From contig JALZVU010000020.1 in assembly GCA_023301795.1 (NCBI GenBank), positions 1 to 64,000 of the forward strand: a DNA stretch of 64,000 bases, given 5' to 3'. Below the pieces are notes generated by a model. The model was not told the origin of the DNA. It worked only from the letters and a program-made list of their open reading frames with translations, and searched no databases. The DNA comes from Granulosicoccus sp. GTDB lineage: Bacteria > Pseudomonadota > Gammaproteobacteria > Granulosicoccales > Granulosicoccaceae. Positions 53,285 to 62,665 of the stretch are shown here, one piece after another (position 1 is the stretch's first letter; the number at the start of each line of letters is the position of its first letter). Made by a program: the position numbers and the translations under genes.

Positions 53285-54403
53285 CTATCGCTCCCCTGTA
53301 ATCATGCGGCGAATGTAGGTGTTGAGTATTACTGCAAGCAGCAATATGGTGCCAAGAAATACTCTAAACAGCGAGCTTTCTACGTTCGCAAAAAACAGTC
53401 CTTGCTGGACTACACCGAATATCAGCGCGCCCAGAGCAGCTCCTACAACGGAGCCATAACCACCGGTTAGCAATGCGCCACCTATAACCACGGAAATGAT
53501 GGCCTCAAACTCTTTGAGCAAGCCTCTATCTGCGGCGGCAGAACCAAATTCAATAACCTGGCATGTGGCAAATACCGTGGCACAAAAAGCCGTGAACATG
53601 AACATCAGAATTTTAACGCGATCAACAGGAACACCCACATAGCGAGCCGCCTGTGCGTCTCCGCCAGAGGCATAGATCCAGTTACCAAAACGCGTACGTG
53701 TCAACAAGAAATGCCCAAAAATAACCAGCACAATAGCCCAAACTACAAGCATGGGTATGCCATCGACGATAGGTTGTCCAGCGCGTGAGCCGCCTTTAAA
53801 GGTTGCCAGCCAGCCCTGCTCACCCATCCAGCTGAATAGTCCGGTAAGCACCTTTCCGCCAAACAATGCAGCCAGAGGATCGCCTTCAGCTGCTTCTTTT
53901 ACGCCGCCAATAATTGTTTTGTTGGTCGTGGCAATTGACAAGAAGATGGTCAAGCCGCGCAGGATATAAAGAAACGCAAGCGTTACGATAAACGACGGCA
54001 ATCCGGTTTTGACACAGATATAACCGTTGAGCCAGCCGATGGCCATAGCCACGGCAAAGGCTGTGAGGATAGCTACCCACATAGGGAAGCCATACGTCAC
54101 TGACATGAGTGCGATGACGATACCCGAAAAGCCAATCATTGAGCCCACCGACAGATCGAATTCACCTGCGATCATGAGCAAACAGGCGCCCACCGCGATG
54201 ATGGCAAACTGCGCTGACACTACGGTCCAGTTCATCGTGCCTTCGGCCGAGAACATGCCCGAATCAGCAGCGACCAGGAAAAAGAAAACAAAGACCAGTA
54301 TGGTTCCGCATATCGACCCTAATTCAGGCCTGATAAGCGCTTTTTTCAGCTTCGACTGCTTTTGTACACGCTCATCGACGACGGCCTGCGGTGTGTCACT
54401 CAT
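53285..54403 (-). CDS. Sugar ABC transporter permease (RbsC/FrcC type)
   Basis: The 372-residue inner-membrane permease has about ten hydrophobic helices. Typical motifs are GEFDLSVGSMIGFSG and LNGYICVKTGLPSFIVTLAFLYILRG in the first half, YASGGDAQAARYVGVPVDRVK before a membrane segment, and IGGALLTGGYGSVVGAALGALIFGVVQQGL near the C-terminus. These are shared by ribose, fructose and inositol permeases. The gene lies between the binding-protein and ATPase genes. Length and gene order fit an inositol importer, though the substrate is not provable here. Confidence 0.92.
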   Translation of the reverse strand: MSDTPQAVVDERVQKQSKLKKALIRPELGSICGTILVFVFFFLVAADSGMFSAEGTMNWTVVSAQFAIIAVGACLLMIAGEFDLSVGSMIGFSGIVIALMSVTYGFPMWVAILTAFAVAMAIGWLNGYICVKTGLPSFIVTLAFLYILRGLTIFLSIATTNKTIIGGVKEAAEGDPLAALFGGKVLTGLFSWMGEQGWLATFKGGSRAGQPIVDGIPMLVVWAIVLVIFGHFLLTRTRFGNWIYASGGDAQAARYVGVPVDRVKILMFMFTAFCATVFATCQVIEFGSAAADRGLLKEFEAIISVVIGGALLTGGYGSVVGAALGALIFGVVQQGLFFANVESSLFRVFLGTILLLAVILNTYIRRMITGER

Positions 54404-54437
54404 GAGTACTATTCCCCATTACAAATGATTAATTAAG

Positions 54438-54460
54438 AGCGCCCGCATAAAGCGGGCGCT
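54438..54460. terminator. Perfect 9-bp hairpin between binding-protein and permease genes
   Basis: AGCGCCCGC and GCGGGCGCT pair perfectly around a 5-base loop. On the plus strand it is followed by TTTT, but transcription here runs on the minus strand, where no T run follows. Such hairpins after binding-protein genes often stabilise the upstream mRNA or reduce read-through, giving more binding protein than permease. Confidence 0.65.
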
Positions 54461-54491
54461 TTTTAACGTTGAGATTGCGAACTACAAAGCT

Positions 54492-55445
54492 CTAGCGGTA
54501 CTCGCCAGCAAACTCTTCTACCTTGCCCAATGCATCAGCTGTCACGAAACCCGGACCAGAGTTGATGTTGTTACCAGGCAGTACACCAAAGCGCTGGTAG
54601 TTAGTCAGGATGATGACCGGCAGGTAAGCTTGCAGGAAGGGTTGTTGATCAATACCCCATTGGATAGTGCCGTCTTTTATTGCTTTGACGATTTCAGTAC
54701 CCAGATCGAATGTACCAAAGTAGATGTCGCCGGCTTTACCCATCTCTTTCAGAGCGTCAATGGTAGGGTCAGCAGAGGTTGGTCCAAGCGTCAGAACAGC
54801 TTCAGTCTCAGGATTAGCTGAAAGATAGGCTTTCACCTTGTTCTTGATTTCAGCCGGATCCTGGCCAGAGTCGATCATTGAAGAACCCAGATCTACACCG
54901 AGCCCGTCTGCAAATCCGGCACATCGCTCGCCCACAACCGGGTTAGAGATAACGTGATTTACACACAGGAAAGACCCAACGCCATCGCGCTTGGCACGTT
55001 GACCAGCGGCAAGACCCGCATCGTATTCCGGTTGACCGACATACATCAGTGCACCAAGCTCTGCAGCTTTTTCCGGTGTACCTGAATTGATGATGATGAC
55101 CGGAATGCCTTTGTCGACTGCATCCTGAATAGGTCCACTGAGTACATCAGGGTCAGCTAACGTGGTGATGATTCCATCAGGGTTAGATGCTGCCGCCTGC
55201 TGGATAATGCGTGCCATATCGGCAATATCACCCGTTGGTGGGTTGCGGTATTCAACTTCAACACCCATCTGCTCGCCTGCGAGCGTGATGCCGTTCTTGA
55301 TGGTGTTCCACCAAGAATCACTGTCTGGTGCGTGGCTGACCAGGATGAACTTCTCACCCTCGGCCTGCGCAGTTCCAATAGTGCCTGCCAACGGTAACGC
55401 AGCGATAGCCGCGGCTACCGCCAGTCTCTTCCAAGTAGTTCTCAT
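54492..55445 (-). CDS. Sugar ABC transporter substrate-binding protein
   Basis: The 317-residue exported protein has a Sec signal (MRTTWKRLAVAAAIAALPLA to AQAEG). The type I periplasmic-binding fold continues with FILVSHAPDSDSWWNTIKNG, GIITTLADPDVL, GIPVIIINSGTP, GQPEYDAGLAAGQRA and AVLTLGPTSADPTIDAL. Aromatic Trp residues near the N-lobe could stack on a ring substrate. It is the first gene of the importer operon, has GAGGAG 9 bases before ATG, and is preceded by a promoter and a LacI-type operator shared with the iol genes. An inositol-type ligand is likely but inferred. Confidence 0.92.
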   Translation of the reverse strand: MRTTWKRLAVAAAIAALPLAGTIGTAQAEGEKFILVSHAPDSDSWWNTIKNGITLAGEQMGVEVEYRNPPTGDIADMARIIQQAAASNPDGIITTLADPDVLSGPIQDAVDKGIPVIIINSGTPEKAAELGALMYVGQPEYDAGLAAGQRAKRDGVGSFLCVNHVISNPVVGERCAGFADGLGVDLGSSMIDSGQDPAEIKNKVKAYLSANPETEAVLTLGPTSADPTIDALKEMGKAGDIYFGTFDLGTEIVKAIKDGTIQWGIDQQPFLQAYLPVIILTNYQRFGVLPGNNINSGPGFVTADALGKVEEFAGEYR

Positions 55446-55493
55446 GCGTGATTTCTCCTCATAACTGTTTATCCGAAAAAGTCGGATGACATA

Positions 55494-55522
55494 ATTATGC
55501 GATCCTCAACTCTTGGTTGCAA
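55494..55522 (-). promoter_or_regulatory. Putative sigma-70 promoter of the ABC importer operon
   Basis: On the minus strand, TTGCAA (55522-55517) and CATAAT (55499-55494) are separated by exactly 17 bases, about 50 bases before the ATG at 55445. The operator palindrome lies 8 bases upstream of the -35 box. Confidence 0.6.
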
Positions 55523-55530
55523 GCCTTTTT

Positions 55531-55544
55531 TGCAACCGGTTGCA
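55531..55544. promoter_or_regulatory. LacI-type operator upstream of the ABC importer operon
   Basis: TGCAACCGGTTGCA is identical to the palindrome between iolD and iolE (49270-49283). A TTGCAACC half-site lies 8 bases further towards the importer gene. Confidence 0.72.
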
Positions 55545-55629
55545 TTCATTATTACTCAGATCAGGATTCTTAGGAGTCTGTTGGTTTATCATTCGCCTGT
55601 GCCCATTACGTTTTCCAGTGGTTAAAACA

Positions 55630-57504
55630 ATGATTGACGAAGAGCTCTACCAGCAAGCAGCCGACGAGCTCAACTCGGATCGGCGTCGCCAGCACATCTG
55701 GGCGCGGGCCTGTGCTCTTGCCAGCGATGATCATGACGAGGCGCGATTTCTCTACACCAACCTTCGCGTGGAAGAGTTGATTGCAGAGCGCGAGAACGCT
55801 GCTAGCGCGGGCACCAAAGACGCCGCGTTTGATACACCAGACCTGCCTGACAGAACGCTTGCGCTCACGCCTCTGGAGCTGTCGGGTGATGATGACGAAC
55901 TCAACTTTAAGGACCCCGCCCCGTCTGATGAATTTTCCCTGAATGACGCTCACAGCGACATTCCTTCTTCGGTATCCGCACCGTCAGGAATGGATGGCGG
56001 CTTGCGCGATGATATTCTGCAGATGGCGGCTGATGAACCTGATACTGCCAATAAGGAGCTAGGTGACCTTTATGCGGTCGAGCTCGACCCCGATTTGATG
56101 GCGGATTACGTGCCAGAACCAACCGGTATCCGTGACGACACATATGCTGGGGACGCAATTGGTGAGGACGAATTCGCCATGGAGCTAGAGAGCTTCAAGG
56201 CAGAAGAGAGCAGCGCCCATGAACTGCTAGACATCGATTCTGATGTTGAGGAGGACGCCCTGGACGAGACGCATCTGGATCTTGATGGCACGGCCAGCCT
56301 TGAGCTCAGTGATGATGAAATGGCCGATCTGGTTGCGGATCGTGGCGACGGCGACGCCTCCATTGAAACTGCTGACTTTACGCAAGACGAGCCCATGGCG
56401 GACATGACACAAGCCAACATGGTAGTGCTTGACGCGCAAACAAACGAGCTGGATGCCATGCTCGAGAATGCGAACTACGAGCCTGAACCACCCGCCGCTC
56501 CGGTGGATGATATGAAATGGCTCGATAATGAGCCCGATGAGCTGAACGCCTCACGGCCTACGATCGACGAAGCTGAAGAAACTGTAGTGTATGAGGCAGA
56601 TCCTTACCGGGATGAGCTCAATCGTCAGGCGGACGAACTGGACCTGGGTGACACCCACGATCACAGCGCTGATTTATCGGAGAAGATCGCTGATGAGCTG
56701 GGCCGTGACGATACCTTCCCAGACGCCTTCAAGTTGCCTGAAACGTCGGACGACTTGTCAACTGATCACCCTGTTGGGCCTGATCCCAGTGAGGAACGAG
56801 AGTCTGCCGGGGACGCTATTGCCGCATCGACTTCGGTTGCTGCTGCGGCCGCGCTAGCAGCATCCACTGCGGCAGCATCCACTGCGGCAGCTTCCACTGG
56901 GGCAGCATCCACTGCGTTCGCCTCTAACATGGCAGATGATACCGGGGTTTCAGACACCGCTGGCGTGAACAAGCTTGCCTCAGCGCCTGACATGTCCAGC
57001 CCTGGACACGCCATACAAAGCCATACCGATGAGGATGATGCTGCAGGCTTTCCTCTGGATCTGACGCACGGTCGCAAAGGTAGCGAGTTCTCAATCTACC
57101 AACGCAACACCAATGCTCAGGCTGTCAAAAACGGTGTGTCCTGGTCTGCATTGTTTCTAACGCTTCCCTACCTGGTTTACCGGCATTTGTTTGGAACCGC
57201 ACTGGCCTACATCGCAGTCTGGATTGTTGCAGTGGGAGGCCTCGTTATATCCGGTCTTGCCTGGCTGGATGCTACTGCAGACACAACTACGGCGGTCGCT
57301 CCATTGATTCAAGCCTGCACTATCGGCTTTGCTCTGCTGTGTTTCATTGCGCTCATCTACTTGCCGTTCCGACACGCTAACAAATGGCGCAGCGGCAAGC
57401 TTGAGAATCGTGGATTCGAACTGGTTGCCGTTACCAAAGCGCGTAATCCGGGCAAGGCTATTGCGCGCGCACGTCGTAACGCAGCACTCAATTCATCGGC
57501 ATGA
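55630..57504 (+). CDS. Acidic protein with two C-terminal membrane helices, unknown function
   Basis: The 624-residue protein opens with an amphipathic region (MIDEELYQQAADELNSDRRR, then AFDTPDL), followed by about 400 residues very rich in Asp and Glu, probably disordered. An Ala/Ser/Thr low-complexity stretch follows (about residues 397-435), coded partly by a 15-bp tandem repeat. The C-terminal 130 residues are different: two hydrophobic helices (about 518-545 and 557-580) and a basic tail (NKWRSGKLENRGFE), recalling DUF2628-type membrane proteins. The start is ATG 55630; the frame extends to 55513 but would cross the operator. Function is unknown. It is not obviously part of either neighbouring operon. 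Confidence 0.75.
   Translation: MIDEELYQQAADELNSDRRRQHIWARACALASDDHDEARFLYTNLRVEELIAERENAASAGTKDAAFDTPDLPDRTLALTPLELSGDDDELNFKDPAPSDEFSLNDAHSDIPSSVSAPSGMDGGLRDDILQMAADEPDTANKELGDLYAVELDPDLMADYVPEPTGIRDDTYAGDAIGEDEFAMELESFKAEESSAHELLDIDSDVEEDALDETHLDLDGTASLELSDDEMADLVADRGDGDASIETADFTQDEPMADMTQANMVVLDAQTNELDAMLENANYEPEPPAAPVDDMKWLDNEPDELNASRPTIDEAEETVVYEADPYRDELNRQADELDLGDTHDHSADLSEKIADELGRDDTFPDAFKLPETSDDLSTDHPVGPDPSEERESAGDAIAASTSVAAAAALAASTAAASTAAASTGAASTAFASNMADDTGVSDTAGVNKLASAPDMSSPGHAIQSHTDEDDAAGFPLDLTHGRKGSEFSIYQRNTNAQAVKNGVSWSALFLTLPYLVYRHLFGTALAYIAVWIVAVGGLVISGLAWLDATADTTTAVAPLIQACTIGFALLCFIALIYLPFRHANKWRSGKLENRGFELVAVTKARNPGKAIARARRNAALNSSA
56857..56916 (+). repeat. Four 15-bp tandem repeats coding for AASTA
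   Basis: Four consecutive units of GCAGCATCCACTGCG, the third with two substitutions, encode Ala-Ala-Ser-Thr-Ala/Gly. They lie within the acidic protein gene and could vary in copy number by slippage. Confidence 0.75.
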
Positions 57505-57846
57505 TGCTGAAGTGATGCGCCAGGGGTATGAAATCATGAAAAATATGGCCTTGAAATCACCTGTATCAGGCAAAAAGTCACCTACCCCGCATTTCCCGAT
57601 TTCATAAGCGGCTGTGTGCCTCACTTACGTACTGGGTGAGTACAGATGCAAGCAGTAACGTCGTTACAGCACTTAAGTCATCAACTAAGAATGACGTCGC
57701 TGCTTCCATTGTGAACGCAGCATGTTTTTTCGCAAGGCACGGGGCTTTGTGAAAAAGGCAACTCAGGGGTAGCCGGGAGATGGATTTCCCGGCACCAATT
57801 CACAATTGGCCCTCGCTTTCAAATGCAACAGCAGCGGCTATCAGCC
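57505..57846. other. 342-bp intergenic stretch with two hairpins
   Basis: No supported gene lies here between the acidic-protein gene (plus strand) and the malonyl-CoA synthetase gene (minus strand). GCCGGGA and TCCCGGC pair at 57772-57793, and CCAATT-CAC-AATTGG forms a second small hairpin at 57795-57809. Neither has a T run. They lie between convergent genes and may act in transcript ending. A 30-codon frame at 57516-57606 has no supporting features. Confidence 0.5.
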
Positions 57847-59361
57847 CTACGCAGTGCTCTTCTCAGCATACGTTTCGCGCAAACTTTTTTTCTGCACCTT
57901 TCCCATTGTATTGCGCGGTAACTGTTCCACAAATTCAATCCGCTTGGGCAACTTGAATCTGGCTAATTTGGGTTCCAGTGCACTGATGATGCTTGCAGCG
58001 TCCACGCTAATACCACTGTTGTCTTCTGCGACAACTACCGCCACTACAGCTTCACCAAAATCTGCGTGTGCTACACCAATCACTGCTGACTCAGACACGC
58101 CGTCCACTTCATCGATCAGTAGTTCAACTTCTTTGGGATAGATGTTGTAACCACCCGATATGATCAGATCCTTTGATCTGCCAACAATGGTGACATAACC
58201 TTGATCGTCAATAGTCGCCAAATCTCCTGTGATAAAAAATCCGTCAGGTAACAGCTCCTCAGCAGTTTTCTCGGGCATTTGCCAGTAACCTTTGAAAACA
58301 TTCGGGCCTTGAACGTGTAAGACACCGACCTCCCCTATCGGCAAAGACTGGTGCGTATGTTGATCACACACCCGCACACAAACCCCCGGTAACGGCAGTC
58401 CTACCGTGCCGGCAATACGCTCACCCGTGTAGGGATTGGAGGTGTTCATATTGGTTTCTGTCATGCCGTAACGCTCTAGAATACGTTGGCCGGTACGGTG
58501 TTCAAACTGGCGATGGGTGTCTGCCAGCAATGGTGCACTGCCCGATATGAATAATCGCATGTGACTGACTAGATCGTGATTAAAGCGCTCATCAGACAGT
58601 AATCGGGTGTAGAACGTCGGCACCCCCATCATGGATGTCGCTTGAGGTAAGGCACTAAGCACATCATCGAGTGCAAACTTCGACTGAAAAATCATGCTGC
58701 CGCCACACAACAAGATGACGTTGCTTGCAACGAATAGCCCATGAGTATGAAAAATGGGCAGAGCATGTAGCAGCACATCATCCTGGCTGAACTGCCAGTA
58801 TTCAACTAATGTCTGCGCGTTGGACAACAAATTATCGTGTGTGAGCATTGCGCCCTTTGAACGACCTGTTGTGCCTGAGGTGTACAGAATGGCCGCTAGA
58901 TCCTCAGGTCCACGATCCGCCACATCGATCATGCTCGCAGCTTCAACGGCTGCGCTCATCAGAGAACCTGTTGCCGTCGCTGATAACGTCAATACGCGCT
59001 CAGGACTCGTTAACTGCTGGGCAATAGTTTCGCTGTCAGGATCGACGATAAATACTTGTGGTGTGGCATCGTCGACAAAATACTGTAACTCGCTTTGTGT
59101 GTAAGCATTGTTGAGCGGCAGGAATACACCACCTACGCGCACGCAAGCAATGTAGAGCGCCAAGGCTTCAATGCTCTTGTGCACCTGCACAGCAATCCTG
59201 TCGCCAGGGGCGACGCCAGCCGCCACGAGCACGCTTGCAATGCGTGCGCTTAGATCAAAAAACGTCTTGTTATCGAAGCTTGGGACACCATCTGCCATAA
59301 ATAGTGTGCCATCGCCTTGGGTACGCGCCGAGAATAAGGCATCAAACAAATGGTTAGGCAT
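57847..59361 (-). CDS. matB: Malonyl-CoA synthetase
   Basis: The 504-residue AMP-forming acyl-CoA synthetase has the adenylation motifs ILYTSGTTGRSKGAMLTH, YGMTETNM, FFITGDLATIDDQGY and GRSKDLIISGGYNIYPKEVE, and the catalytic Lys in NTMGKVQKKSLRE. Malonate specificity is inferred from its partner: its ATG overlaps the stop of the malonyl-CoA decarboxylase gene by one base. In MatA/MatB pathways MatB turns malonate, CoA and ATP into malonyl-CoA, which MatA decarboxylates to acetyl-CoA. A methylmalonate-active variant is also possible. Confidence 0.88.
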   Translation of the reverse strand: MPNHLFDALFSARTQGDGTLFMADGVPSFDNKTFFDLSARIASVLVAAGVAPGDRIAVQVHKSIEALALYIACVRVGGVFLPLNNAYTQSELQYFVDDATPQVFIVDPDSETIAQQLTSPERVLTLSATATGSLMSAAVEAASMIDVADRGPEDLAAILYTSGTTGRSKGAMLTHDNLLSNAQTLVEYWQFSQDDVLLHALPIFHTHGLFVASNVILLCGGSMIFQSKFALDDVLSALPQATSMMGVPTFYTRLLSDERFNHDLVSHMRLFISGSAPLLADTHRQFEHRTGQRILERYGMTETNMNTSNPYTGERIAGTVGLPLPGVCVRVCDQHTHQSLPIGEVGVLHVQGPNVFKGYWQMPEKTAEELLPDGFFITGDLATIDDQGYVTIVGRSKDLIISGGYNIYPKEVELLIDEVDGVSESAVIGVAHADFGEAVVAVVVAEDNSGISVDAASIISALEPKLARFKLPKRIEFVEQLPRNTMGKVQKKSLRETYAEKSTA

Positions 59362-60731
59362 CAGGCACGTTTCCGTTTTTTTCCAAGAGGTTCAAGCAAG
59401 GCTTCTACAGCTTGTGAAGCGTCGATAGATCTCTCATTAGCATACAGCTCATGATTGCTTGCAACCGTGTCGAGATCATAAAGATAGCTGACCATCACCC
59501 CGGCCGACTGGGCCAATCCTTTTTCATGCATGTCAGCACCGGGTAATACGGCATCCAGACTAGCCCCATTTCCCAGATGGAATCTGGCGACCGGATCTAC
59601 GGGTTGCTGATCGGAACGGCGTGCCTGTATCAGATAATGTGCAACCAGTTGCTGTAACTGTAGCTTATCGTCATCCATGAAATCGTAGGTTTTGGATGCG
59701 CTCACCTGTTGCGCCAGCTTTATCCATTGGACCGGTACGGAGCCTGCGGGCTGGCGATTATCCACCTCGACAGACACACTGCGATCAACGAGCTTACTGG
59801 CTTGCTCATCCACCCAGCGCGAAAACCCAGGTACCGGCGATAAGGTTCTGAATGATTCCAGACCAGGCACAGAAATGGATAGTTCACTGGCAACCTGCTT
59901 GATCAGAAAATTGCCAAACGAAACACCTGCCAGACCTTTCTGACAGTTGGAAATAGAATAGAAAACAGCTGTTTTCGCTTCATTCTCAGACACCACGCGC
60001 CTACCTGTGCTCTTTAGGATCTGGCCGATGGTTGTCGGGGTATCGACGGTTAACGCCACCTCAACAAAAATTAACGGCTCATCCAGCATGGCAGGATGGA
60101 AGAAAGCAAAGCAACGCCTGTCACTGGGCTCAAGACGCTTGCGTAACGATGTCCAGCTGGTGATAGCGTGAACCGCTTCGTAGGCAATAATTTTTTCCAA
60201 AATGTTGGCAGGCGTGCGCCAGTCAATCTCGCGCAGCACCAGAAAACCCTGGTTGAACCAGGAGCTGAACAAGCGCTGAAAATCCAGATCAATGCGCTTT
60301 AAATTCTCATCAGACTTGCATGCCTCCAACAGCAGCGCCCGCATCTGAACCAATTCATTAGTAGCTCCGGGCAGTCGATTAAGCCGTCTGAAAAGCTCCT
60401 GCCGACGTGGCTCCACACTGTCCATCAGCGTGGCTAGTGCGCTTACCGCTTTGTCCTGTGAATAGCGCTGGGCCGCCTCGATAGCTTGCTGAGGGTCAAT
60501 ATCGAAGCTATCCGCAAGCAGGTGAAAGAATGCCAACTGTTCATCGATCGATGCGGCATTAAATTTAGTGAGTATGCTACGCGCAAGTCGCAGGCCAGAA
60601 CTCTCGCCTTGATGCGACAGCAGAGCATCACACAACTGCTCGAATGAGCCCACGTCCGTGGGCTGATCGCTAACACTTTCCCGGACGAATACCGAGGATA
60701 GTAGATCGGAAAGATAACTGATTCGACTCAC
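59361..60731 (-). CDS. matA: Malonyl-CoA decarboxylase
   Basis: The 456-residue enzyme decarboxylates malonyl-CoA to acetyl-CoA. It has an all-helical N-terminal oligomerisation domain (about residues 1-170) and a GNAT-like catalytic domain with CFAFFHPAMLDEPLIFVEVA, FYSISNCQKGLAGVSFGNFL, TLSPVPGF and RFHLGNGA near the C-terminus. The conserved active-site Ser and His of the family lie in or next to these blocks. The start is GTG at 60731 with GGGAG 10 bases upstream. It follows the TRAP DctM-type gene after 50 bases and precedes matB directly. Confidence 0.93.
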   Translation of the reverse strand: MSRISYLSDLLSSVFVRESVSDQPTDVGSFEQLCDALLSHQGESSGLRLARSILTKFNAASIDEQLAFFHLLADSFDIDPQQAIEAAQRYSQDKAVSALATLMDSVEPRRQELFRRLNRLPGATNELVQMRALLLEACKSDENLKRIDLDFQRLFSSWFNQGFLVLREIDWRTPANILEKIIAYEAVHAITSWTSLRKRLEPSDRRCFAFFHPAMLDEPLIFVEVALTVDTPTTIGQILKSTGRRVVSENEAKTAVFYSISNCQKGLAGVSFGNFLIKQVASELSISVPGLESFRTLSPVPGFSRWVDEQASKLVDRSVSVEVDNRQPAGSVPVQWIKLAQQVSASKTYDFMDDDKLQLQQLVAHYLIQARRSDQQPVDPVARFHLGNGASLDAVLPGADMHEKGLAQSAGVMVSYLYDLDTVASNHELYANERSIDASQAVEALLEPLGKKRKRA

Positions 60732-60781
60732 GCCTTGACTGCTCCCTGACCGACCCTATCCGTGACACTTCTCCATCGATA

Positions 60782-62104
60782 TTACGATACGGCTTGCCCC
60801 ATGACAAGTTCGGGTAGCCAGGTGGCTAACGATGGAAAAACAGATAATATAATGATAGCTAGCACCATACAGGCCACATAGGGCAGCGAGCCCAACAGGA
60901 TGGTTTTTAGCTCAATGTCGGGGGCTATTCCGTTGATCACATAAAGATTCAACCCCACCGGTGGCGATATCAGACCAATCTCCATGTTAATAGTCAGAAT
61001 GACCGCAAACCAGTAAGGATCGAATCCGGCGGCGATGATGATGGGCAACAGAATGGGGGCTGCCATGAGTATCACGGCAACCGGTGGCAAGAAGAATCCT
61101 GCTACTAGTAAAAACAGGTTAACCAGCCCCATTAGTACCCAGCGGTTAACATCCAGTGCGCCAATGTATTCAGCAATACTCTGGGTAATGGACAAGCTGG
61201 ACAACATGTACGAGAACACACCAGCAGCGGCGATGATAAAGAGAATCATGACGCTTTCGCGGGTGGAGTCTCGCAACACGACCCACAGCGACTTGGGGTT
61301 CCACAACTTGTAGATAATGATGGCGATTAACAGACACAGCAAAGCACCGACAGCGGCAGTCTCAGAAGGTGTCGCAATGCCCCCATACATGGCATAGAGC
61401 ACACCAATAATGATCAGAATAAACGGCACCACACGCGGCAGGATTTCGATTTTCTCAGCCCATGTGTACGAGCGTGATTCCAGTGCCCCCGTTATGCCCT
61501 GCTGGCGCCAAGTACTGTAGATCGACCAGGCCATAAACAAGGTGACCAGCAAAAAACCGGGTATGACACCTGCCAGAAACAATCTACCAATAGAGGTCTC
61601 TGTGGCGATCCCGTAAACGATCATGGTGACCGAAGGCGGAATTAATATGCCAAGCGTGCCGCCTGCCGCGATAGACCCTGCAGCCACCGCATCAGGATAG
61701 CCGCGTTTACGCATTTCTGGAATACCCATTTTTCCAATGGCAGCACAGGTGGCTGGGGATGATCCTGACATCGCAGAAAACAATGCACAGGCGCCCAGAT
61801 TGGATATGACAAGCCCCCCAGGTACACGCGTCAACCATCTATCCAACGCCTCATACAGATCAGCACCCGCACGCGTAGAAGAGATGGCAGCTCCCATAAT
61901 GATGAACATGGGGATGGACAACAAGGCAAAGCTGTCAAGCTTACCGAAGAAAATCTCAGGCATTAGCTCAAGCGAGCGCATCCCATCAAACACCAATAGG
62001 AAGCCTGCTGAGACAATCAACAAGCCGGTGGCAACAGACACACCAGAAAACAATACAAGGATAGTAGCCACCGCCACCACCAGACCAAGCGTTAACGGAT
62101 CCAA
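60782..62104 (-). CDS. TRAP transporter large permease subunit (DctM family)
   Basis: The 440-residue membrane protein has about twelve helices and the family motifs SIPMFIIMGAAISST, GACALFSAMSGSSPATCAAIG, a DAVAAGSIAAGGTLGILIPPS loop and NMEIGLISPPVGLNLYVING. It is the channel-forming part of a tripartite ATP-independent periplasmic transporter that uses Na+ to import organic acids. The start is TTG at 62104, directly after the TAA of the small subunit and with GAGG 8 bases upstream. Linkage to matA/matB suggests malonate; a tetronate-type acid is possible because of the kinase gene next to the operon. Confidence 0.93.
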   Translation of the reverse strand: MDPLTLGLVVAVATILVLFSGVSVATGLLIVSAGFLLVFDGMRSLELMPEIFFGKLDSFALLSIPMFIIMGAAISSTRAGADLYEALDRWLTRVPGGLVISNLGACALFSAMSGSSPATCAAIGKMGIPEMRKRGYPDAVAAGSIAAGGTLGILIPPSVTMIVYGIATETSIGRLFLAGVIPGFLLVTLFMAWSIYSTWRQQGITGALESRSYTWAEKIEILPRVVPFILIIIGVLYAMYGGIATPSETAAVGALLCLLIAIIIYKLWNPKSLWVVLRDSTRESVMILFIIAAAGVFSYMLSSLSITQSIAEYIGALDVNRWVLMGLVNLFLLVAGFFLPPVAVILMAAPILLPIIIAAGFDPYWFAVILTINMEIGLISPPVGLNLYVINGIAPDIELKTILLGSLPYVACMVLAIIILSVFPSLATWLPELVMGQAVS

Positions 62105-62656
62105 TTATAGAGCCTCATTGTCGAAGGGCTTTTCGATATTGAAAATAACTGCAAACAGATCAGTTGCCAGCTGTAGCAGGTACACACCGAAACCCACAGG
62201 CATAGCAAGATACGGTATCCACAATGGGGGTCCCCAGACAGTGTCGGAGTTCCAGCCACGCGACCAGGCTACATACCAGAGATCTATGGAATAAAACAAC
62301 ATGATCCCGATGACGACCAACGCCATGCCAAGCGTCAGACAAGCCAGTGCCTTGCGCATTGGTGGTGGCAAAAGTCTTGGCAGAAGATCAACGTTGACGT
62401 GCCCGCGAAGCCGCTGCACGTAGGGCAAGCCCAGCAAGGTTGCGCCTATCATCAGATAGATGACTGTCTCAGTCTGCCAGACGGTAGAGGCGTTGTTGAC
62501 TTTACGGACCCAGATCATCTGACATGTGAGCAATACCGCTGCCAGAATCATGCTGGCCGATAGCGCTCCGCACAGTGAGGATAGCGCGCCAACGGCACGC
62601 ATCCATACAGGTCTTACTCCACGCACAAAAGGTTCTTGTGCAGAATTTGCGTTCAA
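62105..62656 (-). CDS. TRAP transporter small permease subunit (DctQ family)
   Basis: The 183-residue protein has four predicted membrane helices and the DctQ pattern: a first helix with SASMILAAVLLTCQMIWVRK, then TETVIYLMIGATLLGLPYVQR, GHVNVDLLPRLLP and a final helix near PYLAMPVGFGVYLLQ. It pairs with the DctM-type protein and lies between the binding-protein and large-subunit genes with almost no gaps (9 and 0 bases). Confidence 0.92.
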   Translation of the reverse strand: MNANSAQEPFVRGVRPVWMRAVGALSSLCGALSASMILAAVLLTCQMIWVRKVNNASTVWQTETVIYLMIGATLLGLPYVQRLRGHVNVDLLPRLLPPPMRKALACLTLGMALVVIGIMLFYSIDLWYVAWSRGWNSDTVWGPPLWIPYLAMPVGFGVYLLQLATDLFAVIFNIEKPFDNEAL

Positions 62657-62665
62657 AATGCGCTG

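Noticed and set aside
55513..55629. Longer start for the acidic protein.
   Set aside because: It would cross the LacI-type operator at 55531-55544, and the extra 39 residues are hydrophobic and unlike the acidic body of the protein.
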